Source: Ilumatobacter fluminis
GTDB lineage: Bacteria > Actinomycetota > Acidimicrobiia > Acidimicrobiales > Ilumatobacteraceae
NCBI RefSeq assembly: GCF_004364865.1
Contig: NZ_SOAU01000001.1
Location: forward strand, 2,760,001-2,824,000
Direction of reading: 5' to 3'
Length of the DNA stretch: 64,000 nt
Under the pieces are notes generated by a model. The model saw only the letters and a list, made by a program, of their open reading frames with translations, was not told the origin of the DNA and did no database searches. The translations under genes were made by a program, and so were the position numbers. Of the stretch, positions 55,156 through 62,871 are shown piece after piece; the first letter of the stretch is position 1, and the number at the start of each line of letters is the position of its first letter.

Positions 55156-55620
55156 ATGGTCACCACGATTCGCGCCCTCCCCCTCGACCGAACGACCGCC
55201 GACCGTCTCCGTCGCAGCGGCGGAGTCGTGGTCGAGGCGGATGTCTCGCCCGGCTTCCCGTGTCGCCAGTGCCTGCGCGACGCCGACGTCGGGGATGCGC
55301 TCGTCCTCGTCTCCTACGACCCGTTCCCCGACGACGCGGACTCCCCGTACCGGGGCCGTGGCCCGATCTATCTGCATCGAGACGACTGCAGTGCCAAGGT
55401 CGATTCCGACGCGTTTCCCCGGCAGCTGACGACACGACGGCTCTCCCTCCGAGGGTTCGACGCCGGAAGCATGATGCGGTGGAGCACCGTCGTCGACGGA
55501 GCCGATCTGGCCGAGGCGCTGGGCGCCGGCTTCCGCGCCGACGGTGTCGATCGCATCCACATCCACAATGCCGGCCCCGGATGTTTCGCTGCCGTTTCGC
55601 TGCGTCCCGCGGCTCGGTGA
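55156..55620 (+). CDS. DUF1203 family protein
   Basis: The 154-residue protein shows the family pattern of [42 protein letters not shown] and the [22 protein letters not shown] ending. Conserved Cys/His pairs hint at metal binding, but no function is known. ATG 55156 is 70 bases past nucS. mscR begins 68 bases downstream. Confidence 0.85.
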   Translation: MVTTIRALPLDRTTADRLRRSGGVVVEADVSPGFPCRQCLRDADVGDALVLVSYDPFPDDADSPYRGRGPIYLHRDDCSAKVDSDAFPRQLTTRRLSLRGFDAGSMMRWSTVVDGADLAEALGAGFRADGVDRIHIHNAGPGCFAAVSLRPAAR

Positions 55621-55687
55621 CCGATCTCGGTGTGGGAGTGATTCCTACTCGGGGTGCGACGAGAACGTGCGTGTTACGTTCGGCGGC

Positions 55688-56776
55688 ATGTCACAAGTCG
55701 TACGTGGAGTCGTGGCGCGGGCCAAGGGCGAGCCGGTCACCATCGAGAACATCGTCGTCCCCGACCCGGGCCCGGGTGAGGCCGTCGTCAAGATCCAAGC
55801 CTGCGGCGTCTGCCACACCGACCTGCACTACCGCGAGGGCGGGATCAACGACGAGTTCCCGTTCCTGCTCGGCCACGAGGCAGCCGGCACGGTCGAAGCC
55901 GTCGGTGAGGGCGTCACGAACGTCGCACCCGGCGACTACGTCATCCTCAACTGGCGTGCCGTGTGCGGCGACTGCCGTGCGTGCCTGAAGGGCAAGCCGC
56001 AGTATTGCTTCAACACCCACAACGCCGAGCAGAAGATGACCCTGGAAGACGGCACCGAGCTGTCGCCGGCACTCGGCATCGGCGCCTTCATCGAGAAGAC
56101 GCTCGTCCACTCCGGCCAGTGCACGCCGGTCGACCCGGAAGCCCCCGCCACCGCCGCCGGCCTGCTCGGCTGTGGTGTGATGGCCGGCATCGGCGCGGCG
56201 ATCAACACCGGCGGTGTCGGCCGTGGCGACTCGGTCGCCGTGTTCGGCTGCGGCGGCGTGGGCGACGCTGCGATCGCCGGCGCCCACCTCGCCGGCGCCT
56301 CGAAGATCATCGCCGTCGACCTCGACGACCAGAAGCTGGAGTGGGCGAAGGACTTCGGGGCGACCCACACCTGCAACGCCGGCTCGACCGACCCGGTCGA
56401 GTACATCCGGTCCGTCACCGACGGCAACGGCGCCGACGTCTGCATCGAAGCGGTCGGCAATCCGAAGGTCTACGAGCAGGCGTTCTTCGCCCGCGACCTC
56501 GCCGGCACCGTCGTGCTCGTCGGCGTCCCGAACCCCGAGATGAAGATCGAGCTGCCGTTCATCGAGGTGTTCGGTCGCGGCGGAGCGCTCAAGTCGTCGT
56601 GGTACGGCGACTGCCTGCCGAGCCGTGACTTCCCGATGCTGATCGATCTCTACCAGCAGGGTCGGCTCGACCTCGACCGGTTCGTCAGTGAGACGATCTC
56701 GATCGACGACGTCGAGGAGGCGTTCCACAAGATGGAAGCCGGCGACGTCCTCCGCAGTGTCGTGGTGCTGCCATGA
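55688..56776 (+). CDS. mscR: S-(hydroxymethyl)mycothiol dehydrogenase
   Basis: The 362-residue zinc alcohol dehydrogenase oxidises the formaldehyde-mycothiol adduct with NAD+. It has the catalytic zinc Cys42 and His63-Glu64 (GHEAAG), the structural zinc Cys93/96/99/107 cluster, and [18 protein letters not shown] as the Rossmann loop. The [21 protein letters not shown] and [11 protein letters not shown] blocks match actinobacterial MscR rather than glutathione-type enzymes. An MBL gene follows 13 bases after the stop. Confidence 0.9.
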   Translation: MSQVVRGVVARAKGEPVTIENIVVPDPGPGEAVVKIQACGVCHTDLHYREGGINDEFPFLLGHEAAGTVEAVGEGVTNVAPGDYVILNWRAVCGDCRACLKGKPQYCFNTHNAEQKMTLEDGTELSPALGIGAFIEKTLVHSGQCTPVDPEAPATAAGLLGCGVMAGIGAAINTGGVGRGDSVAVFGCGGVGDAAIAGAHLAGASKIIAVDLDDQKLEWAKDFGATHTCNAGSTDPVEYIRSVTDGNGADVCIEAVGNPKVYEQAFFARDLAGTVVLVGVPNPEMKIELPFIEVFGRGGALKSSWYGDCLPSRDFPMLIDLYQQGRLDLDRFVSETISIDDVEEAFHKMEAGDVLRSVVVLP

Positions 56777-56789
56777 GGGGTGACGTCTG

Positions 56790-57419
56790 ATGCCGGTCGA
56801 ACTGGTCACGACCGACGGCGTCTTCGCGCTCGACGGCGGCGAGTGGGAGGTCACGAACAACATCTGGCTCGTCGGTGACGACCGCGAGGTGATCGTCTTC
56901 GACGCCGCCCACGATCATCAACCGATCGTCGACGGCATCAACGGCCGCACGGTGAAGGCGATCGTCCTCACCCACGGCCACAACGACCACATCAACGCGG
57001 CCGTCCCGCTGCGCGACGCGGTCGACGCGCCGATCCTGATCCACCCCGACGACCGCATGCTGTGGGACGTCGTGTGGCCGGATCACTCCCCCGACGGCGA
57101 GATCACGCCAGGTTCGACGATCGACGTGGCCGGGCACCACCTGGGCGTCGTGCACACGCCGGGTCACTCCCCCGGCTGCTGCTGCTTCCACGACGTCGAC
57201 GCCGGGATGGTCTTCTCCGGCGACACCTTGTTCTGCGGTGGGCCGGGAGCCACGGGCCGCAGCTACAGCGACGAGCCGACCATCCTGCGGTCGATCATCT
57301 CGAAGCTGCTGTCGCTGCCGCCCGAGACCGTGGTGCACACGGGTCACGGCGACTCGACCACCGTCGGCGCCGAACACGACACCGTGATGGCGAGAGCCGC
57401 CGAACTCGGCCTCACCTGA
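56790..57419 (+). CDS. Metallo-beta-lactamase-fold hydrolase, MscR partner
   Basis: The 209-residue MBL protein has the di-zinc motif T-H-G-H-N-D-H (His62, His64, Asp66, His67), HTPGHSPGCCCF and VFSGDTLFCGGPGATGR. Pairing with mscR is conserved in mycobacteria (Rv2259/Rv2260), so it likely hydrolyses the formylmycothiol thioester to formate. The ATG has a GAGGGG ribosome site. A perfect stem-loop starts five bases after the stop. Confidence 0.9.
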   Translation: MPVELVTTDGVFALDGGEWEVTNNIWLVGDDREVIVFDAAHDHQPIVDGINGRTVKAIVLTHGHNDHINAAVPLRDAVDAPILIHPDDRMLWDVVWPDHSPDGEITPGSTIDVAGHHLGVVHTPGHSPGCCCFHDVDAGMVFSGDTLFCGGPGATGRSYSDEPTILRSIISKLLSLPPETVVHTGHGDSTTVGAEHDTVMARAAELGLT

Positions 57420-57423
57420 CTCT

Positions 57424-57474
57424 CGAAGGCGTGAACAAACTGCGGAACTATTCCGCAGTTTGTTCACGCCTTCG
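57424..57474. terminator. 24-bp perfect inverted repeat, bidirectional terminator
   Basis: Arms 57424-57447 and 57451-57474 (CGAAGGCGTGAACAAACTGC ...) pair without a mismatch around CTA. It fills the gap between the MBL gene and the convergent lipoprotein gene (stop 57488). The stem is A/T-richer than the genes and longer than needed for termination, so it may be a transposable palindrome. Confidence 0.9.
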
Positions 57475-57487
57475 CTGTGGGGTCGGG

Positions 57488-58393
57488 TCAGCAGGAGTCG
57501 CCGGGGAGCTGGGGCTTGACGGCGAGCTGGTAGGTGGTGCCGTCCTGCTCGAAGAAGGTGAGCTGGTTGGCGTCGACGAACAGATCGGCGACCTGGTCGG
57601 CCGGGATCTCGACACAGTCGCTCGCCGCAGCGAGGTCGACGCCGTCGACCGACCACTCGACGATCGTCGGTTCGATCTCGTAGCCACTGACGTCGTCGAT
57701 CGGGAACGATCGAACCAGGTACGTCTCTGCCTCGAACGCCTCGGTCTCCGAGGTGCCGAGCGTCATCATCGCCGCATCGACGAACGCCTGCAGTTCGGCA
57801 CGGTCGCCGGTCTCCTCGGTCATCCCGGGGCCGCCGCCGAGGCCGAGTGCATAGGCGCGATGCACATACGTCTCGCCATTGGCGCTGATCGTCACGACGG
57901 TGTCGGACGCATCGGCGACGTTGGTGTCGGCGTCGTACTCCCGATCCTGGAGCAGGCCGTGTTCGTCGGCGAGCGCCAACAGCTCCTGGATACCGGCCTC
58001 GCCGATATCGGCGAGCTGGACATTCGGGAGCAGCGGTCCGGGGTAGATCTCGATCTGCGGACCGAGCGAGAACTCGCGGGCGTCGCCGGTGACGAGCAGT
58101 GACGGCAACTGGGCGAACGTCGCCTCCATCGTCATGAAGCCGCCCTCGTAGGCGATCGACACGACGACCTCGTCGGCGCCGGTCGGGTGTTCGTAGCCGT
58201 CGGCCACTGTCGTGGGAGGAGCCGTGGGCGAGGCCGTCGTCGCGGGCGTCGTCGGCGGGACCGTCGTGTCGACGACGGTGTCGATCGGCTCGTCGGCGGC
58301 GGGTTCGCTGTCGTCGCCACACGCGGCGAGTGTGAACGCCAGTGCGGCGGGGACGATGAGTGCGGTTGCACGGGTGGGGTGGATTCGTCGCAT
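57488..58393 (-). CDS. Lipoprotein of unknown function
   Basis: The 301-residue secreted protein has signal peptide RRIHPTRATALIVPAALAFTLAAC with a lipobox Cys near residue 24. A Thr/Pro linker (~30-62) follows. The C-terminal part (VVVSIAYEGGFMTMEATFAQLPSLLVTGD ... YQLAVKPQLPGDSC) is a beta-rich domain, with a Cys near the end and one in ASDCVEIPADQ. ATG 58393 is chosen to give the standard signal. No family was recognised. Confidence 0.75.
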   Translation of the reverse strand: MRRIHPTRATALIVPAALAFTLAACGDDSEPAADEPIDTVVDTTVPPTTPATTASPTAPPTTVADGYEHPTGADEVVVSIAYEGGFMTMEATFAQLPSLLVTGDAREFSLGPQIEIYPGPLLPNVQLADIGEAGIQELLALADEHGLLQDREYDADTNVADASDTVVTISANGETYVHRAYALGLGGGPGMTEETGDRAELQAFVDAAMMTLGTSETEAFEAETYLVRSFPIDDVSGYEIEPTIVEWSVDGVDLAAASDCVEIPADQVADLFVDANQLTFFEQDGTTYQLAVKPQLPGDSC

Positions 58394-58533
58394 AGGAGTT
58401 GGACGTACCCGGAGTCGGATCGGTTCCCACATGATGGTCGAGTCTGTCGGTCGGGTCTGTGCAAGATCAAACGTTCGTGTCGATCGTCGCGGAACGGTCG
58501 TCACGCCGGAGCGGCTCACCTAGATTCGACGGT

Positions 58534-59496
58534 ATGCGAGCGGTGAACGGCGTCGTCCAGCACTACGCGTGGGGTGACCCCACCTTCATCCCGGAGCTGA
58601 TCGGCACCGAGCCCGACGGGCGCCCGTGGGCCGAGCTGTGGCTCGGCACACACCCCAACGGACCGACGACGTTCGCCGACGGATCGCCGCTCGTCGACCT
58701 GACCGGTGAGCTGCCGTACCTCCTCAAGGTGCTGGCCGCCGGTGGGCCGCTCTCGCTCCAGACCCACCCGAACAGCGAACAGGCTCGAGCCGGGTTCGAA
58801 CGGGGCGACTACCCCGACCCCAACCCGAAGCCGGAGCTGCTGTGTGCGCTCACACCGTTCGAGGCGTTCTGCGGGATCCGGCCGGTCGACGCGACGACCG
58901 ACCTCCTCCGCGGCATCGGTGCCGACGCCCTCGCCGACGTCGTCACCGGCGACGGTCCGGGCGCCGCACTCGACGGCCTCTACCGCGGCACGATCGACCC
59001 GGCCCCGACGATCGAAGCATGTCGAGCCTCGTCGAGCGACCGGATCGAGGTGCGATGGGCACGTCGACTCGACGCGATGTACCCGGGCGAGGCCAGCGTG
59101 GCGGCGTCGCTGCTCCTCAACCTGGTCGAACTCGAACCCGGGGAGTGCGTCCGGCTCGACGCCGGCAACCTGCACGGCTACCTGAGCGGTGCCGGTATCG
59201 AGCTGATGGGCAACAGCGACAACGTGATCCGCGGTGGCCTCACGGTGAAGCACGTCGACATCGACGACCTCCTGGCCGTGGTCGACCCGACCCCACTCGA
59301 CGATCCGGTGCTCCCTCGCGGCGACGAGTACGAGCTCCCGGCCGCAGGCGTCACCCTTCGTCGGCTCGCGGCAGGCACCACCCACACCGCCACCGGACAC
59401 GAGCTCGCCGTCGACCTGGCGGGCGGCACCTGGTACCTCGCCCCCGGCGACACCAGCACCGTCACCGCCGACACGTTCGTCGTCGTGCCGCTCTGA
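58534..59496 (+). CDS. manA: Mannose-6-phosphate isomerase, class I
   Basis: The 320-residue cupin-fold zinc enzyme interconverts fructose-6-P and mannose-6-P, feeding GDP-mannose. It shows VQHYAWGDPTFIP, GPLSLQTHPN (Gln76, His78 zinc ligands), the Glu and His of PKPELLCALTPFEAFCGIRP and DAGNLHGYLSG, and NSDNVIRGGLTVKHVD. It is shorter than E. coli ManA (391). It provides mannose donors for the envelope. Confidence 0.93.
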   Translation: MRAVNGVVQHYAWGDPTFIPELIGTEPDGRPWAELWLGTHPNGPTTFADGSPLVDLTGELPYLLKVLAAGGPLSLQTHPNSEQARAGFERGDYPDPNPKPELLCALTPFEAFCGIRPVDATTDLLRGIGADALADVVTGDGPGAALDGLYRGTIDPAPTIEACRASSSDRIEVRWARRLDAMYPGEASVAASLLLNLVELEPGECVRLDAGNLHGYLSGAGIELMGNSDNVIRGGLTVKHVDIDDLLAVVDPTPLDDPVLPRGDEYELPAAGVTLRRLAAGTTHTATGHELAVDLAGGTWYLAPGDTSTVTADTFVVVPL

Positions 59497-59536
59497 CGAG
59501 CACCCGTCTCGACATGCCGGCCGGAGACCGGGGCCC

Positions 59537-60547
59537 TCAGTGCCAGAGGGCGTCGTCGAGGACCCGTGCGACGGGCCAGGCGCCGCGGCTCGTGTTCGAC
59601 ACGACCGTGGCGGTGAGATCCCGGTCGGGGTCGTGCAACGAACGGAACGAGATGCCCGCGTCCATCCCCTCCAGCGCGAGCACGCCCGACGTCGGCGCGA
59701 ACCACAGACCCAGCCCGTACCGGTCGCCCGACGGCGTCGTCGACCGCGGCGTCGTCATCGAGGCGACCAGCTCGGCGGGCACCACCGCGCCCCGCACGAC
59801 CGCCCGCCACAGTCGGTCGACGTCGTCGACCGACGAGGTGAGACCGCCGTCGCCGGCACCGAGGAGCGGGAGGTGCAGCGCGTTCGTCCGCAGACCGGTC
59901 TCATCGAGGTAGCCCACCGCGACCCCGCCGGGCAGCGCGTCGTTGCGCTCGAACCGCGTCGCGGTGAGTCCGGCCGGTTCGCACACACGGCGGTCGACGA
60001 GCTCGGCGAACGACGCCCCGGCCGCCCGCTCCGCGATCAGCGCCAGGACGACGAAGCCGCTGTTGTTGTAGGCGAAGCGCTCCCCCGGCTCGGAGACCTG
60101 AGCGAACCCGTCGAGCACCTCTCGGTAGGCCTCGACCGACTCGAGTCGGTGCACGGGCACCGTCATGATGTAGTCGGAGACGTCGCCGAGCTGTTCCTCG
60201 TCGAGATAGTCGCCGATACCGGACCGGTGCGACAGCAGGTGCTCGACCGTCACTCGGTCGTCGATCGCCGCGAGATCGTCACCGAGCAGCGTCCGCACGG
60301 GCTGGTCGAGCGCGAGCACCCCGTCCGCGACGAGCGACAGCACGACGAGCGCGGTGACCCCCTTCGTGCCGCTCGCCAGTTGGAAGCGGGTGTCGACCGT
60401 GTTGGCGATCGCCCAGCGTCGGTCCGCGAGGCCACCCGCCGTCGCTCCGACCCGGACACCGCGCTGGTGGACCGCCACCACGGCGGCGAGGCGATCCCGT
60501 TCGACCACCGCACCGGCCTCGGTAGCGAGCGATGCGGCGTCGGCCAT
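59537..60547 (-). CDS. Class C beta-lactamase-like serine hydrolase
   Basis: The 336-residue protein carries the serine acyl-enzyme motif S59-G-T-K62 and Y160-x-N162 of the class C/esterase EstB group. RYGLGLWF and SLHDPDR are in the C-terminal half. It has no signal peptide, so an intracellular esterase or peptidase role is likelier than antibiotic resistance. It lies three bases after the SCO6745-type gene, probably in its operon. Confidence 0.85.
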   Translation of the reverse strand: MADAASLATEAGAVVERDRLAAVVAVHQRGVRVGATAGGLADRRWAIANTVDTRFQLASGTKGVTALVVLSLVADGVLALDQPVRTLLGDDLAAIDDRVTVEHLLSHRSGIGDYLDEEQLGDVSDYIMTVPVHRLESVEAYREVLDGFAQVSEPGERFAYNNSGFVVLALIAERAAGASFAELVDRRVCEPAGLTATRFERNDALPGGVAVGYLDETGLRTNALHLPLLGAGDGGLTSSVDDVDRLWRAVVRGAVVPAELVASMTTPRSTTPSGDRYGLGLWFAPTSGVLALEGMDAGISFRSLHDPDRDLTATVVSNTSRGAWPVARVLDDALWH

Positions 60548-60550
60548 GAC

Positions 60551-61279
60551 TCAGCCGGTGAGGGCGGCGTGCATCGCCGTCGTGGCGGCGACGAGTGCCT
60601 CGCCCTGCTCGTCGCTCAGGACGGCGAACGCCGGCTCGAGGATGTCGTCGGTGATCTGTTCGGCACGCTCGAGAGCCGCACGGTCGGCGTCGGTGACGGC
60701 GGGCGGCTCCTCGTAGCCGAACATCGCGAGGTCGTCCGGCCGCTTGATCGCGTGGGCCACTCGAGTCGACACGCCGACCGCGGCGATGGCGGCGAGGTGA
60801 GCGCTGCCGCGTAGCTCGCGCAGCACCATGGCCTGGTGGATCGCCGCACCGGCGGTGTCACTCGGCACGGGCTCGGCGCGCACGCCGGCGAACAGGGTCA
60901 GCGCGCCGCCGTCGACGGCGTCGATCACCGCAGTGGCAGCCTCCACGTAGGCGTCGAGTCCGTCGATGCCCTCGAACGCCTTCCGACCGACCTCGTGGCA
61001 GCACTCGATATAGGCCCGGGCGGCGTCACGCGGCGGAACCTTCTCCTTGCCGGTGTTCCACATCTTGGCGAGCAGGTCGGGGTTGAAGTAGCCGAACGCA
61101 CTCTGGACGACGCCGGCCTCGACGTCGCCCAGGACGCCGCCACGCCCGAGGAAGTAGAAGCGGAACCCGTCGAGACCGAGTTCCTTGCCGCGCTCGAGCG
61201 TGGCCGGATGGAAGTAGAACACCGCACCGATGTCGCCGGTGGGTTGTTTGATGGCTTGCAGCACCTCGCGTGGCGTCAT
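60551..61279 (-). CDS. SCO6745 family protein
   Basis: The 242-residue protein matches the SCO6745 group: ATLERGKELGLDGFRFYFLGRGGVLGDVEAGVVQSAFGYFNPDLLAKMWNTGKEKVPPRDAARAY, an Ala/Leu-rich helical part with a C-C pair (YIECCHEVG). The function is unknown. ATG 61279 starts MTPREVLQAIKQPTGD, shorter than an upstream frame that has no similarity. It lies 47 bases after ispG. Confidence 0.75.
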   Translation of the reverse strand: MTPREVLQAIKQPTGDIGAVFYFHPATLERGKELGLDGFRFYFLGRGGVLGDVEAGVVQSAFGYFNPDLLAKMWNTGKEKVPPRDAARAYIECCHEVGRKAFEGIDGLDAYVEAATAVIDAVDGGALTLFAGVRAEPVPSDTAGAAIHQAMVLRELRGSAHLAAIAAVGVSTRVAHAIKRPDDLAMFGYEEPPAVTDADRAALERAEQITDDILEPAFAVLSDEQGEALVAATTAMHAALTG

Positions 61280-61326
61280 GCCCGAGATGTTGGCAGCCCG
61301 ACGCCTGCCACCCGCTGTCGGAGCCG

Positions 61327-62556
61327 TCAGTTCGACGCGGTCTTGCGGATCTCGACGATCTTCTCGGTCGAGTGGTTCGCGTCGTCGCCCTGTTCCTCGA
61401 GCAGCGCCGACCGGTCCTTGGCCGCCTCCCGAGCGGCCTTCTCGGTGTCGGCCTTGTCGATCGCGGCCTCGATGCCGTGCTCGTTGATGAACTCGGCCCA
61501 CTCGACGAGCGCGTCGACCATCTCGTCTTCGGGGACGACGGCGATGTTTCGGCCCTTGACGAACAGGTGGCCACGCTTGTTGCCCGCCGCGATGCCGAGA
61601 TCGGCCTCGCGCGCCTCACCCGGACCGTTGACGACGCACCCCATGACGGCGACCTGCAACGGCAGCTTGCGCTCGCCGAATGCCTCCATCGCCTTGTTCG
61701 CGACCTCGATCACGTCGACCTCGGCCCGTCCGCACGACGGGCAGGCGATCAGATCGACGTTCTTGCGTTCACGCAGGCCGAGCGCCTCGAGGAGCTGTCG
61801 GCCGGCTTTGGCCTCCTCGACCGGGTCGGCGGTGAGCGAGTAGCGGATCGTGTCGCCGATGCCCTCCATGAGCAGGGTGGCGATCCCGGCTGTCGCCTTG
61901 ACCAGACCGGCCGGCGGCGGGCCGGCCTCGGTGACGCCGAGGTGGAGCGGGTAGTCGGTGACGTCGGCGAGTTGGCGGTACGCCTCGACCATGAGCGGCA
62001 CGCTCGACGCCTTCACCGAGATCTTGATCAGATCGAAGTCGACGTCGTGGAAGTAGGCGATCTCCTGCTGCGCCGACTCGACCATCGCCTCGGGCGTCGC
62101 GCCGCCGTACTTCTCGTAGAGCTTCGGGTCGAGCGAACCGGCGTTGACACCGATGCGGATCGGCAGGTTGCGATCGCGGGCTTCGCTCGCCACGGCCTTG
62201 ATGTGCTCGGGCTTGCGGATGTTGCCCGGGTTCAGGCGGAGTCCGTGCACACCGGCTTCCATGGCGGCGAGCGCCATCTTGTACTGGTGGTGGATGTCGG
62301 CGATGACCGGGATCGGCGAGCGCGGGACGATCTGGGCGAGGCCTTCGGCCGCCTCGAGCTCGTTGCAGGTACAGCGCACGATGTCGCAGCCGGACGCCGC
62401 CAGGGCGTAGATCTGCTGCAGGGTGCCCTCGACGTCGGCGGTCTTGGTCGTCGTCATCGACTGGACGGTGACCGGGGCCATTCCCCCGACGGGCACGTCG
62501 CCCACCGAGATCTGTCGCGTCGTCCGTCGCTCGGTCTTCCACTCGTTGACGTCCAT
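61327..62556 (-). CDS. ispG: 4-Hydroxy-3-methylbut-2-enyl-diphosphate synthase
   Basis: The 409-residue [4Fe-4S] enzyme makes HMBPP in the MEP isoprenoid pathway. It has a TIM barrel (PVTVQSMTTTKTADVEGTLQQI, NPGNIRKPEHIK) and the C-terminal cluster domain with CPSCGRAEVDVIE and MGCVVNGPGEA (three Cys). The ATG is 14 bases before a repeat array. The neighbouring site-2 protease matches the conserved dxr-rip-ispG order of actinobacteria. Confidence 0.96.
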   Translation of the reverse strand: MDVNEWKTERRTTRQISVGDVPVGGMAPVTVQSMTTTKTADVEGTLQQIYALAASGCDIVRCTCNELEAAEGLAQIVPRSPIPVIADIHHQYKMALAAMEAGVHGLRLNPGNIRKPEHIKAVASEARDRNLPIRIGVNAGSLDPKLYEKYGGATPEAMVESAQQEIAYFHDVDFDLIKISVKASSVPLMVEAYRQLADVTDYPLHLGVTEAGPPPAGLVKATAGIATLLMEGIGDTIRYSLTADPVEEAKAGRQLLEALGLRERKNVDLIACPSCGRAEVDVIEVANKAMEAFGERKLPLQVAVMGCVVNGPGEAREADLGIAAGNKRGHLFVKGRNIAVVPEDEMVDALVEWAEFINEHGIEAAIDKADTEKAAREAAKDRSALLEEQGDDANHSTEKIVEIRKTASN

Positions 62557-62585
62557 GCAGGTTCCACGCTATCCCGGGCCACCCC

Positions 62586-62849
62586 GGGTCAGGTGTCGCA
62601 GGTGACGCGAGTCGGGTCAGGTGTCGCAGGTGACGGCGAGTCGGGTCAGGTGTCGCAGGTGACGGCGAGTCGGGTCAGGTGTCGCAGGTGACGGCGAGGA
62701 ACGAGCCGTTACCGGAGATCACCTGACCCGGGGCGGGTGCGCGAACCCGAGCACTCGAGCCACTTGGTCAACCCCAGGATCCCGGAGTCAGGTGACCGCC
62801 GGTAACGGGTTCGGCTGCGCCTCACCCGTCACCTCTGGCACCTGACCCG
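62586..62849. repeat. Expanded inverted pair of family A repeats with a 29-base tandem array
   Basis: Units begin at 62586, 62614, 62643 and 62672, each starting GGGTCAGGTGTCGCAGGTGA (first unit 28 bases, then 29). The last runs into a complete element ending GATCACCTGACCC at 62729. An opposite copy lies at 62784-62849. The 315 bases between ispG and rip hold nothing else, apart from about 55 unique bases between the two halves. Confidence 0.9.
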
Positions 62850-62871
62850 CGGACCTGACCCGCTTGCTCGG

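Noticed and set aside
58790-58810. tRNA T-loop-like GGGTTCGAA
   Set aside because: It lies in manA codons and no cloverleaf surrounds it.
59497-59536. Terminator between manA and the serine hydrolase
   Set aside because: GTCTC/GAGAC arms are only five bases with a bulge; not above chance in GC-rich DNA.
59537-60547. Antibiotic-resistance beta-lactamase
   Set aside because: No signal peptide and closer to EstB-like esterases in motif context.
62586-62729. CRISPR or iteron origin
   Set aside because: Units are head to tail without spacers and match the dispersed family A; no replication genes are near.
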